Shown here piece after piece: positions 1-9,446 of a DNA stretch of 17,500 nt. Location of the stretch: NCBI GenBank assembly GCA_018398765.1, contig JAHBMJ010002070.1:1-17500 (forward strand), read 5' to 3'. Origin of the DNA: Chromera velia (lineage: Eukaryota; Sar; Chromeraceae). The translations under genes and the position numbers were made by a program. Each line of letters opens with the position of its first letter. The stretch's first letter is position 1. Under the pieces are notes generated by a model. It made no database searches, was not told the DNA's origin, and was given only the letters and a program-made list of their open reading frames with translations.

Positions 1-1187
1 GGGGGGGGGGGGGGTGGATGGATGGATGAATGAATTGATGGAGGGTTGGAGGAACTCGGAGCCTCAGGGACAAGCTCAGGGAAGGAGGCGAAGGGAGAGA
101 GGGTGGGGGAGAAATGGAGAAAGTGATAGAAAAAGATAGTGGGTGGAGGGGGGAGGGGGGAGGGGGGAAGGAGGCGTGCATGAAAACCGAGTTACAGACT
201 AGGCAACAGACAACATGGTCTCGTAAGAGTCGAAAGCAGTCCCGAGGGGCAAGGCGGAGGTGTGGTGGCAGGGAAGGAAGGAACAAAGGTGCCAGTATGG
301 GTGGATTTCTGGATGGTCAGGTAGACCTTCGAATGGAGCTCAGGAGATTAGCAGAGGGGAGGCAGCAGAGAGGGAGACAGGAGAGGAGACTTGAAAAAGT
401 GAAAAAAAAGAGAATGACAGAGGGAGCGTAGTGGGTAAAGGGCAAAAGGATGAAAGGAAAAACGGAATACACGCGGAGAGGAAACGGGGACGAGAGTAGA
501 GAGGGAAAGGGGGGCCGGGGGGGTAATCATTTGGGGAGGGGAGATGTATGCAGCAAGACAAAGTCGACAATTAAAAGGGAAACAGTGAAAAGGAGAGAGA
601 AGACAAAAAGAGGCGGTTAAAAGAAAAATAATCTAAATCAAAATGCAGAGTCAAACAAAATGACTTCCTGTGTTTTTGTCTTTCATTTTTCTGTTGATTG
701 TTAAAATGTCTTCTCAATAATGCCACAAACGGGGGTCGTACTTTGTCGGTGAGTGTTCTTCTCCTTCGACCTCCCAGCATTAATTAATTCGTTCAGAGAG
801 AACTGCATGGGTCCCACCGGACACAATGCAGCTATCTTCTTGCATCGGTTCTCATTCTGTCAGAGTGGTCACCATTGGAGGGGGATTCTTCAAGTGCTTT
901 GTGGTTGTCACTGTTCTTCTTTTTCTCCACCAATGTGATTCGAATTCTTTTCTTTGTTTTCTTTCCACACAGCTAGTGAGTATTCGTTGGTCTCTTTGTC
1001 TGTTCAGTGTTTGGTCGGTCTCTTCTTATTCTCACTCTGAGTCCTTCCTTCCTTCCTTCCTTCCTTCCTTTCTGTATCGTTCTGCAAGTCACCAAGTCGC
1101 ATCAGTCAGACAGCCTTCGAGACTGACCGTCCGCATTCCTTCCTTCGTTATCTGATTGAGTGAAGCAAAGCGTCTGCATGGGTCACT
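1..1187. other. Gene-free region with a purine-rich strand
   Basis: I see no convincing gene here. The window opens with 14 G residues, and about the first 620 bases are overwhelmingly G and A on the + strand. Short open frames in it are low-complexity Arg/Gly/Lys or, on the other strand, Ser/Pro/Leu, as expected from composition alone. A TTCC microsatellite lies at about 1042-1071. The 3' flank of the minus-strand gene ending at 1188 falls in the right part. A sequence resembling a 5' splice site (GTCG then GTGAGT) occurs near 748, but I could attach no exon to it. Confidence 0.6.
1042..1071. repeat. TTCC microsatellite
   Basis: About seven tandem TTCC units, seen directly. No gene overlaps it. 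Confidence 0.9.
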
Positions 1188-1841
1188 TTACTTCACTGTC
1201 ACAACCGGAGTGGGAGTGCCAATGATGTGAACGGCCGTGGGGAGCTCGTGGGGGACTGCCACGACCTGGGCGGGCGCCATGACGTGCTGCACATGAGTGA
1301 CGACGGGAGTGGCTTGGGGGGACTGGTAGACGTGGATGTGTACGTCTTGGGAGGAGGTGGAGGGAATGGAGGTGGGGGGGGGGATGGTGCTGCGGGTCGA
1401 GGTTCTGAAAAGGCTGGGGAAGAATCCTGAGCCTCTGGGAGCTGTGGGTGTCTTGGGATGGGGAAATGATCTATCGGAACCGTCAGCCACACCAGCAGCA
1501 GCATTTCTCTGTCTGACTGCATTTTCAATCAATTGATCCAGCATGTTGACGTGCTTTGCTAGTTTCCTTGCCTCCTGTGCCTCGTTTTCCCTTGCCTTGG
1601 CAATCTGCAAGAGGGTCTCTATTTGTGTCTGGAGCTTCTTTCTTGAGGCCATTAGAGGGTCCCTTTCCATTTGTCTTTGGAGAAGAGAGAGTGCAAGGTC
1701 CTCGTTTGAAGGGGAAGCGGCCTCTCCGAGTACTCTGGTGTCAGGGACATCGAGAATGTCCTCTGGCATAGAAGCGCCAGAAGACAAAGACACAGACAGC
1801 ACAGCCACAAGGGCGACTCCGAAAAGCAGTCTTCGAGCCAT
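1188..1841 (-). CDS. Small secretory-pathway protein with coiled coil and Val/Pro/His tail
   Basis: The single-exon frame encodes 217 residues, ATG at 1841 and TAA at 1190-1188. Residues 1-23 form a classical signal peptide: MARR, then a Leu/Val/Ala-rich core, then small residues (SSGA) before the mature SMPEDILD. Residues about 45-115 are Gln/Glu/Lys/Arg/Leu-rich with heptad-like Leu spacing (motifs LLQRQMERD, LQTQIETLLQIAKAREN), predicted to be helical coiled coil. A Ser/Pro/Thr linker follows. The last 50 residues are Val/His/Pro-rich with a repeated TPVVT motif ending TPTPVVTVK. There is no internal membrane segment, so secretion or targeting to an endomembrane compartment or complex plastid is inferred. 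I recognise no family. The neighbour is the divergently transcribed Yippee gene starting at 2721. The frame, signal peptide and coherent domain layout support it as a real gene; additional 5' exons cannot be excluded. Confidence 0.75.
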   Translation of the reverse strand: MARRLLFGVALVAVLSVSLSSGASMPEDILDVPDTRVLGEAASPSNEDLALSLLQRQMERDPLMASRKKLQTQIETLLQIAKARENEAQEARKLAKHVNMLDQLIENAVRQRNAAAGVADGSDRSFPHPKTPTAPRGSGFFPSLFRTSTRSTIPPPTSIPSTSSQDVHIHVYQSPQATPVVTHVQHVMAPAQVVAVPHELPTAVHIIGTPTPVVTVK

Positions 1842-2100
1842 ATCGGTTGAGGTGCGTAGCTCGGAAGGAACGATCGATCGAATCTGAAGCCAGTAAGCTA
1901 GGCACTGCTCCTTTGATCGATCTTCTTGGTCTCACCTGGCTTCTTTCTGTTTCTCTATCTCGCTGTTATAGTGACTCAGTCTCTTTCTTTGCCGACCACG
2001 GCTGGGCCTTATGGCACTCTCAACCAATCCTCTTGAGAGCTAGCTGTCAATATTGGATGTCGATCCTGAATTAAGTCGACGCTTACATATACACGCGCGA

Positions 2101-2109
2101 TATAAATAG
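2101..2109. promoter_or_regulatory. TATA-like box
   Basis: TATAAATAG matches the eukaryotic TATA consensus and lies 22 bases before the TGCATGCA cluster. It sits between two divergent genes, about 260 bases upstream of the minus-strand ATG and 620 bases upstream of the plus-strand ATG, so its target is uncertain. It could also be a chance match in AT-rich DNA. Confidence 0.25.
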
Positions 2110-2130
2110 CGATACGTACATTTTTTTTTC

Positions 2131-2148
2131 GCATGCATGCATGCATGC
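2131..2148. promoter_or_regulatory. Tandem TGCATGCA palindrome
   Basis: Eighteen bases of alternating GCAT give overlapping TGCATGCA octamers. A second cluster is at 2253-2266, and a third touches the last 3' splice site of the Yippee gene at 4465-4480. TGCATGCA is over-represented in apicomplexan promoters and bound by AP2 factors in Plasmodium; a role here is inferred from motif and position only. Confidence 0.35.
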
Positions 2149-2349
2149 GGTCTTAGTTTTGTATATCGATACATAAAGAAGACTTTTATACTCGTTCGGC
2201 GTATATATAGAGGGGCGCGGGGGGTCCCGAATGTATTGAACAGTGTATTCACATGCATGCGTGCATATATGCTCTTTCGGCATGCCCCCCGACTCCCTTC
2301 GAAGCAAAGCCTTCCAACGCAGCAAGAAAAAAAAATGAAATTAATCATT

Positions 2350-2373
2350 TATATATATATATATATATATATG
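2350..2373. repeat. AT dinucleotide microsatellite
   Basis: A run of about eleven TA units in the intergenic region, seen directly. Confidence 0.9.
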
Positions 2374-2720
2374 ATCGCGAATCATTAATTATTTTTTCTC
2401 TGTATTGCAACTCAATACAGGAGGCCCGTGAAAAAATATCTTAATTTCATGCACGCATACTCATGTCGCGGGTCGAGAGCTATATAGCCTATAATATATA
2501 TATAGCTGTATATACGTACATGTCTTTGGCCACGTGAGTGTGTATAGACGCAGTTCTGTGTCCTTCACTGCTGCAGCAGCCTTTGAGCTCTGCTGGTTTG
2601 AGTCTCTCCTTCGAGCACACCGCGCTTTCCAGTTTTCCGCATTTGAATTCCTGCCAAGTTGGATCCACCCATTCACTGCTTATATAGTCTCTGCCGTTCG
2701 ACACTGTCCAGAGATCGAAA

Positions 2721-5700
2721 ATGGGCAGAACATTCAAACGCTACCTCCACGGACCGTGCATCTACAGGTAGGTGGGGGCTCTCGTTCTTCTTTATCTATT
2801 CACTCGGAGTTTGCATTCAACATTGGCTCCCCTCTCTGTGTCTTGCGTGTCTCCCTGCAAGCAGCTGCATGGACTGTGGAACCCACCTGACCAAACAGGA
2901 GTCTCTGGTCAGTGACAAAAAGGAGAAAGAGACCTGCAGTAAGGCTGTCTTGCATCCGAGTGAAGGAGCTGCGTGCCGACTTTCTTTGCTTATGCTCTTG
3001 TGAATACCCGCTGACAAGTATGTGCTCCAGTTGCCCGTCTACGTGAGCGGTGCCCAAAGCTTTGGCACCACTCTCGTCTGTCGGATCGCTTTCATCTATG
3101 GTATCTGCATGTGTCTGCGGCTTTGGGTGTCTGTCGACTGGCTTAGACTGCTCCTGCTCTGCATTGGAAGTAAAAACCCGACCCGTCTACATAGTATATA
3201 TAGTAATTTGAACGGAACTCCCTCATGCGCCCCCCCTATGATTCTTGCGCTCTTTTCTTCCTTCTCCTGCCTCTTTGTCTCTCCCTCTTTTCCCTCCGTT
3301 TTCTCAAGGATCATTTACTTCGGTCGGTTGATCGAGACACGAAGGAAGTAACAGATTGGAACGATGCTTACATAGAAGGCGGTCGCACCCACACATTCAC
3401 ATGAAGCCACAAAGACGAAAGTTACTGCGGATCTGTCCATTAATTTACAAGCCATGAAATCTCATTGACTGCAGGTGTCGACCGCCTTTCGAGGTCGCAC
3501 AGGGGCCGCTTGGCTTTTTGAGAAGTCAGTAAGGGAAGGCATTAAACACACTTTTCCGTGCTTCGCTCTCCCCGATTCCCTTCTCCCGCCTCTTTGTTTT
3601 TACTTCCTCCGCTTTCTCTCTGGGCTTTATCCCCCATTCTCAAATCCTGTCGTTCTTTTTCTTTTTCTGCAGAGTTGTGAACGTGACGGTGGGCCCTGTC
3701 GAGGACCGACGGATGACCACGGGGCTCCACACGATCGTGGAGCTCTACTGCAACCAATGTGGGACAAACTTAGGTCAGTCGGTGGGTGTATGTGTGGGTG
3801 TGTGGGTCTGTTGTTTTCCCTGCCTCCTCCTGGATGGACAGAATCAGGGGAGCAGTTCCGTCCGTCCGTCCCTTCTTCCAGAGGGCAGGCATACGGGGAA
3901 AGAAATTTCTGGATGAGGCCTTTTGGTGCTTGGAAGTCAGCTCACTTCTCAGCTGCACGACTGAAGAGTTTTGGAAACAGGAGTCTGAGTTCTTAGCCTG
4001 CCATCTCGCTTGTTTCGTATCTCATCTGAGCATCGAAAGTTTTTGACGGACTTTGATAGGTAAATTCTTCCCCTATGAAATGAAGAAGCTTTACTTGTCA
4101 TTTTGAAATCAAGGAAGCCTCGCACTCAGACGTGCACCTGCTTGCAAGATTTTCATTGCAGGATGGAAGTACGAAGAGACTTTCGAGGAAGAGCAGCAGT
4201 ACAAGAAGGGGAAGTTCATCCTCGAGAAGGTCGGTCTTCTGGCAGTTTGATTCAATATTGTTTTGGGCTAAACAAGTAGAATTCTCATCATGAGCAAAGG
4301 CGCTTCAGCAACAACTGCAGAATCATCTCCCCTGAACAGCCAGAGGTCCTTCGATGAACATTCATTCTGCATCACTGCTTCTTTCCATGATGAATCGGAA
4401 GGACGCGAATGCGCCTGCCATGTAAAATGTTCTTCCTTCATTCCCTGCACTGCCAACCTCACGTACATGCATGCATGCAGGCCTTGTTGACTACCAGCTC
4501 GGAGCCGTCTCCGTTCAAGAGGGGAGAAGACAGAGAGAGACAGGAGACGAGAAGACAGAGAGACAGGGACTTCCTGGAGGGGGGCCCTAGGGGAGGGGGG
4601 CGCAGTGGGGGCCGTCTTCGTATGCGTCCCTCTGGGGATTCTTCATACGATGAGGCAGATGAGTTTAGTGAAAGAGGGGGGGTGGGCAGAGAGAGGGACA
4701 GAGACCGTGAGAGTGTCGGTCCCTTTCTGAGAGACGGGGAGTCGATGGAGGATGAGGGAGACGTGGAGGAGGAGGAGGAAGAGGGAGGGGAGAGAGAGGG
4801 AAGCAGCACCACTGCTGTATCACCCCAGGCGGCAAATACCACTCAACAATCCAGAGGCACCCATGTCACCTTCATTTCCTCACCCCTGCTTGATCACCCC
4901 CGAGGGCCCTCTGCCTTCCACCACCCCGCTTCCGCATCCTCTCAAAACGTCAGTGTCTTCCCTCCCTCTGCACAAGGGGGGGCAGACGAAGAAGGAAGAG
5001 CACGTCTCGCCTTGATGACCCAGGCAGAGGGGGGGTTCCGTGGCACACTGGCAGAGACGGACAGTGACGCTGAAGAGAACCAACCGCCTGCCTTCTCCTA
5101 CCACAGATGGAATCCTCACATTGCGCGGAGAGAATCGGGACGGGACTCTGACAGTGGGCATAGCGGCAGTGTCGGTCGGGGGGGGGGGAATGTCAGCCCG
5201 AGCGGTGGGTGGCGCCCGCCGCCTCCGGCCACTGCACGTCCCTCTCCTCCGGGGTGGGCAGGGTGGGGGGGGGGGCCTTCTGGTGCCGGGGCCCCTGGCA
5301 CGGGTCCTTGGGGCCCCGGTCTGCCTGAGCGTACGTTGATGCTCCACATCCAAAATCTTCTTCGGACAAACAACGCGCTGTCTCCTCTGAATCAATCGGG
5401 CACCTCCTCAGCGGGCGTAGACTCTTCTCAGGCGTCCCGTGAACGTGGAATGACACCCCCGGTTCCCCCCAGTGGGGCTTTTGACTTCCAGGGGGGGGGA
5501 CCTTGGGGTCAGCGTGGGTGGGGGGGGTGGCAGGGTGGAAGAGGATCTGATGGGGGGAGACAGGGGGGGCAGGGTCATCCGATGCGGCCACCTCCTCAGG
5601 GCCCCCCGTCCTCTTTCTTGCAGCAGGGGGGAGGGGGGGGGAGGAACTTTGGTGAGAGGGAGAGGGACAGGGAGACGGAGAGAGAAGCACTCGAAGCCTG

Positions 5701-5875
5701 GAGACGGCTGGGGAATGCGAGACGGATGTATGAATCTGATGGAGGTGGTCAGAGAGGCGGTGGGGGGGGGGGAGAGGCACAGGGGGGAGGGAGGGGTCGA
5801 TGGGATCAGAGAGGAGGTCAGGGAAGGGGAGATGGGAGTCCTCCCGACACGATGGGAATGATAGAAGTGGACTGA
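2721..5875 (+). CDS. Yippee-family zinc-binding protein with long Gly/Arg-rich C-terminal extension
   Basis: I rebuilt six exons: 2721-2767, 2865-2907, 3475-3524, 3673-3773, 4162-4229 and 4481-5875 (567 residues). Exons 1-5 encode a full Yippee domain, residues 1-103. It starts MGRTFKRYLHGPCIYS as in plant and animal Yippee proteins, has the zinc pairs C17/C20 and C73/C76 with the exact family spacing C-X2-C-X52-C-X2-C, the core motif NVTVGPVEDRRMTTGLHT, and ends WKYEETFEEEQQYKKGKF. Yippee proteins adopt a cereblon/Mis18-like beta fold; animal paralogs are subunits of GID/CTLH ubiquitin ligase or act in chromatin and cell-cycle contexts. Normal length is 105-125 residues. Exon 6 adds 464 residues: RERD-type charged repeats, an acidic patch, Gly-rich and RGG-like blocks, a possible amphipathic helix near 386-406 (RTLMLHIQNLLR), ending GMIEVD. 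The tail is probably disordered and may bind RNA or proteins (inference). All intron phases agree. Donors are GTAGGT, GTCAGT (three times) and GTCGGT. If the last intron is kept, translation stops at 4248-4250 and gives a normal 109-residue Yippee. Confidence 0.9.
2768..2864 (+). other. Yippee intron 1 with NAGNAG acceptor
   Basis: The donor is GTAGGT. The intron end reads AAGCAG, a tandem acceptor. Using the distal AG restores IYSC-MDC-GTHL, matching the family exactly; the proximal AG would insert one Ser before the first zinc ligand pair. Confidence 0.7.
2908..3474 (+). other. Yippee intron 2
   Basis: A 567-base phase-0 intron with a GTCAGT donor and a TGCAG acceptor. It joins ...QESL to VSTAF..., matching the conserved Yippee segment. 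Nothing else coding was found inside. Confidence 0.8.
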
Positions 5876-6779
5876 GGGACGCATTCAATGATTAATTGAT
5901 CGATGGGACAAGGGACTACTCGGGAATGAAAACATTGAAAAGGGCCGGGGCCAACCATGTCAAGGTTCTAAAGTAATGGAAGGGGGCGGGCGGGGGTACC
6001 TAGACGTCTTAATTGTATTTTCTGTTTGTTGTAATTCGTTGCAGTGCAGTACTACTAGTTACTCTTGAGTCTTTGGCTGCCAATAGCTGGTGTCCGAATA
6101 AGTTGGAGTCAGGAGTCTTCAGACCAAGAACTTTGAAGGCTGCAATTGAAAAATAAGTACACGTGTAGCTGTTTGCGCTGGTATTGAGTCGATGAGGCCA
6201 TTGAGTTTTGTATTCACTACATAAAAGTGAGTATACCTGCTATACCATGACCATACCGGTTTCTTAGATCGATCCTTTGTGCTATGATGCTAGTGTTTTT
6301 TTAGTTAGTTCCCTATATTTTTATGAAAAACCAACAAAACTGTTGTTATAAATCTGGCTAGAACTTTGGTAGACGATATTAATTCCTACTTTAACACTGT
6401 GACTAGCTTTAATACTTATAAATTTTGTATGCCTAGTTGTATCTAATAATGCAAATTTATAAATTTAACAAACCCTAGAACAAACCACTGCAGGTTGAGT
6501 AAAAATAGTCCATTACTACATATGTTACTAATCATAGTTAGTTAGTTAGTTGGATAGTTAGAGGATGCCTAACCCCAGTTGGAGCGCTAAACTCCCGGGC
6601 AGCTAACATATAAATTTAAGTTGTTATGTTATTTATTCATTTAAGTACCGGGGGGCGACCTCTATAAGAGAAAACAGCGACAGTGCTCTAAGGCACCACT
6701 AAATCACTTATCACTTATCACTTACTAATTCAGTATCTGCTTCGTTTTGTGCGTTGATCTCTCCATGTACCCTAAAATT
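5876..6779. other. 3' flank of Yippee gene and AT-rich spacer
   Basis: No gene is supported. From about 6130 the sequence becomes clearly AT-rich compared with the coding region. Visible structure includes four tandem TTAG units near 6537-6552 and three copies of ATCACTT at about 6703-6724. An AATAAG at 6152 could serve as a poly(A) signal for the Yippee mRNA, but this is weak. The part adjoining 6780 may belong to the mobile-element remnant that follows. Confidence 0.5.
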
Positions 6780-7279
<500 letters not shown>

Positions 7280-7319
7280 ATGAAAGACGTATAGGCCAGA
7301 CGCTAGGAACAAACTTTAA

Positions 7320-8276
7320 GTCAATGCCCCTCACTAGAATTCTTTTATGTTTCCCACCCTTACAGCCGTTGGGCTGAGGCCCATGAGAGAGAGTCTCAGT
7401 GTCAGAGTGGGGGGGTATTTGAGAAGTCTCTCCCTTGCTCGATTGCTAGCTCGATTGGCTTTGCCTCAGGCATTGTGGGCATGCCACACTGGCAGGAGGG
7501 GGGAGTTAAGGGCATGGTCGGGGCCTGCAAAGAAGCTTCAAGTTGTGCAACCCGTCAGTCCTGCCCTCCTGGAAGGTGAACCAGATGAGGTCGATTTCAG
7601 AATATCAGATAGTAAGCTGAGAAGGGGAACGAGAAACAGAGAGGTGAACGAATGGATGGGGGACTGGGTAAACCCGTGTCTCCATCATAGAAAGGAGAAA
7701 GGGGAGGCAGGGGAGATAAGGAATGCATGGGAGCGTGTCTTTCCCTCCGTCTACTTGCCTGACCGAATATCAGAAGGAAAATAGTAGCAGCCAACGCTTT
7801 GCAAAATTGGTTCTCGGAAGCTTGGTGGAGGGGAGGGGGGACTGATGGTCTACCTCGGCGCAACTTCTCCCCAAGCAGTTCTTGTCTTCCCCCAGGGCAG
7901 TTTTCTGCCCTTTGTTGTGCACCATTGTTGGAGGGAGGGGGGGAGGGTTGAATCAATTTGTAAAGCCTGTGAAGAGAAAAGTTAGAAAAAATTAATTGAC
8001 GATCTGATTCACTGTCTAACAACTTGCGTCCGAACGGAGGGGCCGCGGGGGAGACTGAGTGATCTCTGGTATAGGCGACTGGAGCATATATCGATAGAAG
8101 AAGTGTGTAAGCACGGAGAGAGACAGGAAGCCCGAGGGGGTACGGTGGTGGGGCAGGCCGAGGAGCGGGTACTTCTCGCTTCTTCTTCAGAGGGAGGCCC
8201 GAAAGGCCAGTGCCCTCATTGCTGCATGCCTAGAACCGGACTGATCGATCCTGGGGAGCAGTATTCTGCTAGCTAG
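7320..8276 (+). pseudogene. Decayed reading frame, probably mobile-element derived
   Basis: One frame stays open for about 318 codons apart from TAG codons at 7335, 7782, 7785 and 7983, and it ends at TAG 8274; no TAA or TGA occurs in it. The longest uninterrupted part is 7347-7784 (145 codons). Translation looks protein-like: LARLLARLALPQALWACHTG near the start, then VVHHCW and CKAC around 7914-7970, then LWYRRLEHISIEEVCKH near 8049-8099, and QCPHCCMPRTG near 8200-8232. LWYRRLEHIS slightly recalls the GAG-pre-integrase motif of copia-like retroelements, and the Cys/His pairs could bind zinc, but the resemblance is weak and the family is unassigned. It lies just after the 500-base palindrome, so both could be parts of one element. 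TAG codons could be CAG-to-TAG decay. A chance open frame is possible. Confidence 0.35.
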
Positions 8277-8280
8277 TAGT

Positions 8281-8352
8281 CCTAAAGTTCGGCCGCTTTA
8301 GGTGAGCATTCGCTAGCGTGCTCCTAGCTTGCAATATGACATGAATGCTCAC
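8281..8352. repeat. Two adjacent short hairpins
   Basis: CCTAAAG...CTTTAGG (8281-8302) forms a 7-pair stem with an 8-base loop. It is followed by GTGAGCATTC (8302-8311) and its inverse GAATGCTCAC (8343-8352), a 10-pair stem. They sit just downstream of the decayed frame and could mark an element terminus or an RNA structure; function unknown. Confidence 0.5.
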
Positions 8353-8722
8353 AGACTGCCCTTTGCCATTGGGACACGATGGCTGGCGGGTTAAGTCACC
8401 TCATCATCATCATTATCATCAAAGTTCTGAATATCGTTACTGTTTGTATCTAGGTTTGTATGTGTGTATCGATTGTGTCTGTGTACTAGCCATAAGATCG
8501 CACTTTTACCAAATTACAATTTTAAAAACATGTAAGTCTGACTTAGAACTTAGACTTCTGATGAGCTTCAATGTAAAGGTTGTACTGTTTGCCGCTATGT
8601 GCCGCTACAACAACGAAAATTCCCGGATCGATACTTTTTGACTGCGTATCAAATGCATCCTTTTGAAAAAGTGACAAAAGACAAGCATCAAGGCATTCTT
8701 CGATGCAGCCCTCACATTCTGG
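8353..8722. other. 3' flank of the minus-strand gene
   Basis: No gene is supported. It contains a short CAT/ATC run at about 8400-8420 and AT-richer sequence, and would hold the 3' untranslated region of the gene ending at 8723. I recognise no clear poly(A) signal. Confidence 0.45.
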
Positions 8723-9408
8723 TCAGCGGCGTTGCGGAATCACCGACTGGGCACTGGGTCTTCTGCCGTCCTGCAGGATGATGGGCAGGTCCAGCGCGGC
8801 ACGGCCGATAGAAACCCCAAAGGCCTGCATGTCTCTTTGGAGCTGCAGGGAGGATTATTTATTGATTGACTCTTGTGTCGTCGAATCAAAACGACACAGC
8901 CATGCAGAAAGGAGGTTTCTTTCTGAAAGGCCAAATCGCAAGCAGATCGAACAAGCTAAGCAGGCGCCTAGACAAACAGAATGACCCGAGTCATTCCTGC
9001 CACGCACCCATCCACACACAGAAAGAGAAAGAGAAAGAGAAAGAGAAAGAAAGAAAGAGAAAGAAAGAAAGAAAGAAAGAAAGAGAAAGAGAAAGAGAAA
9101 GAAACTACTTCGGTCTCTCTTTTCTTCTTTTCAGGCAAGAAGACAGACAGGAAGCTCCCTTTTGCTGCGTATCTGTTTTCTTCATGTGGATTCTTTTTGG
9201 TGCCCCTTTACTGGAACGGTTCTCTTTTAGCTCCAGAGCTTGAATTCTGAATTCGTACTAAGCGGCCCCTCTGCGTTCAGTACAGCCTTGAACATGTGCA
9301 TCTGAACACTCTCTCTTTCTAGACGAATTCACAGACTGACTACATGTTTCTTTCTTGTCCTTCCTTTTCTTCATGAACATACACACACAGACACACACAC
9401 ACACACAC

Positions 9409-9446
<38 letters not shown>

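Larger units (their letters stand above)
1842..2720. promoter_or_regulatory. Divergent intergenic region with palindromes and TATA-like box
   Basis: This 880-base stretch separates the minus-strand secreted-protein gene from the plus-strand Yippee gene, so it should hold both promoters. Visible elements are a TATAAATAG box at 2101-2109, a run of overlapping GCATGC palindromes at 2131-2148, another ATGCATGC/GTGCAT cluster near 2253-2266, an AT dinucleotide repeat at about 2350-2373, and several TATATA tracts between 2480 and 2520. TGCATGCA is a recognised regulatory motif in apicomplexan promoters (AP2-type factors); use here is inference. No coding exon is supported. Confidence 0.45.

Noticed and set aside
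5193-5888. Minus-strand Pro/Ser/His-rich open frames opposite the Yippee tail
   Set aside because: Mirror of the Gly/Arg/Glu-rich coding strand; no splice or start support.
8281-8352. Possible tRNA or small RNA gene
   Set aside because: The stems do not form a cloverleaf, and no A/B box or T-loop GTTCRA motif was seen.
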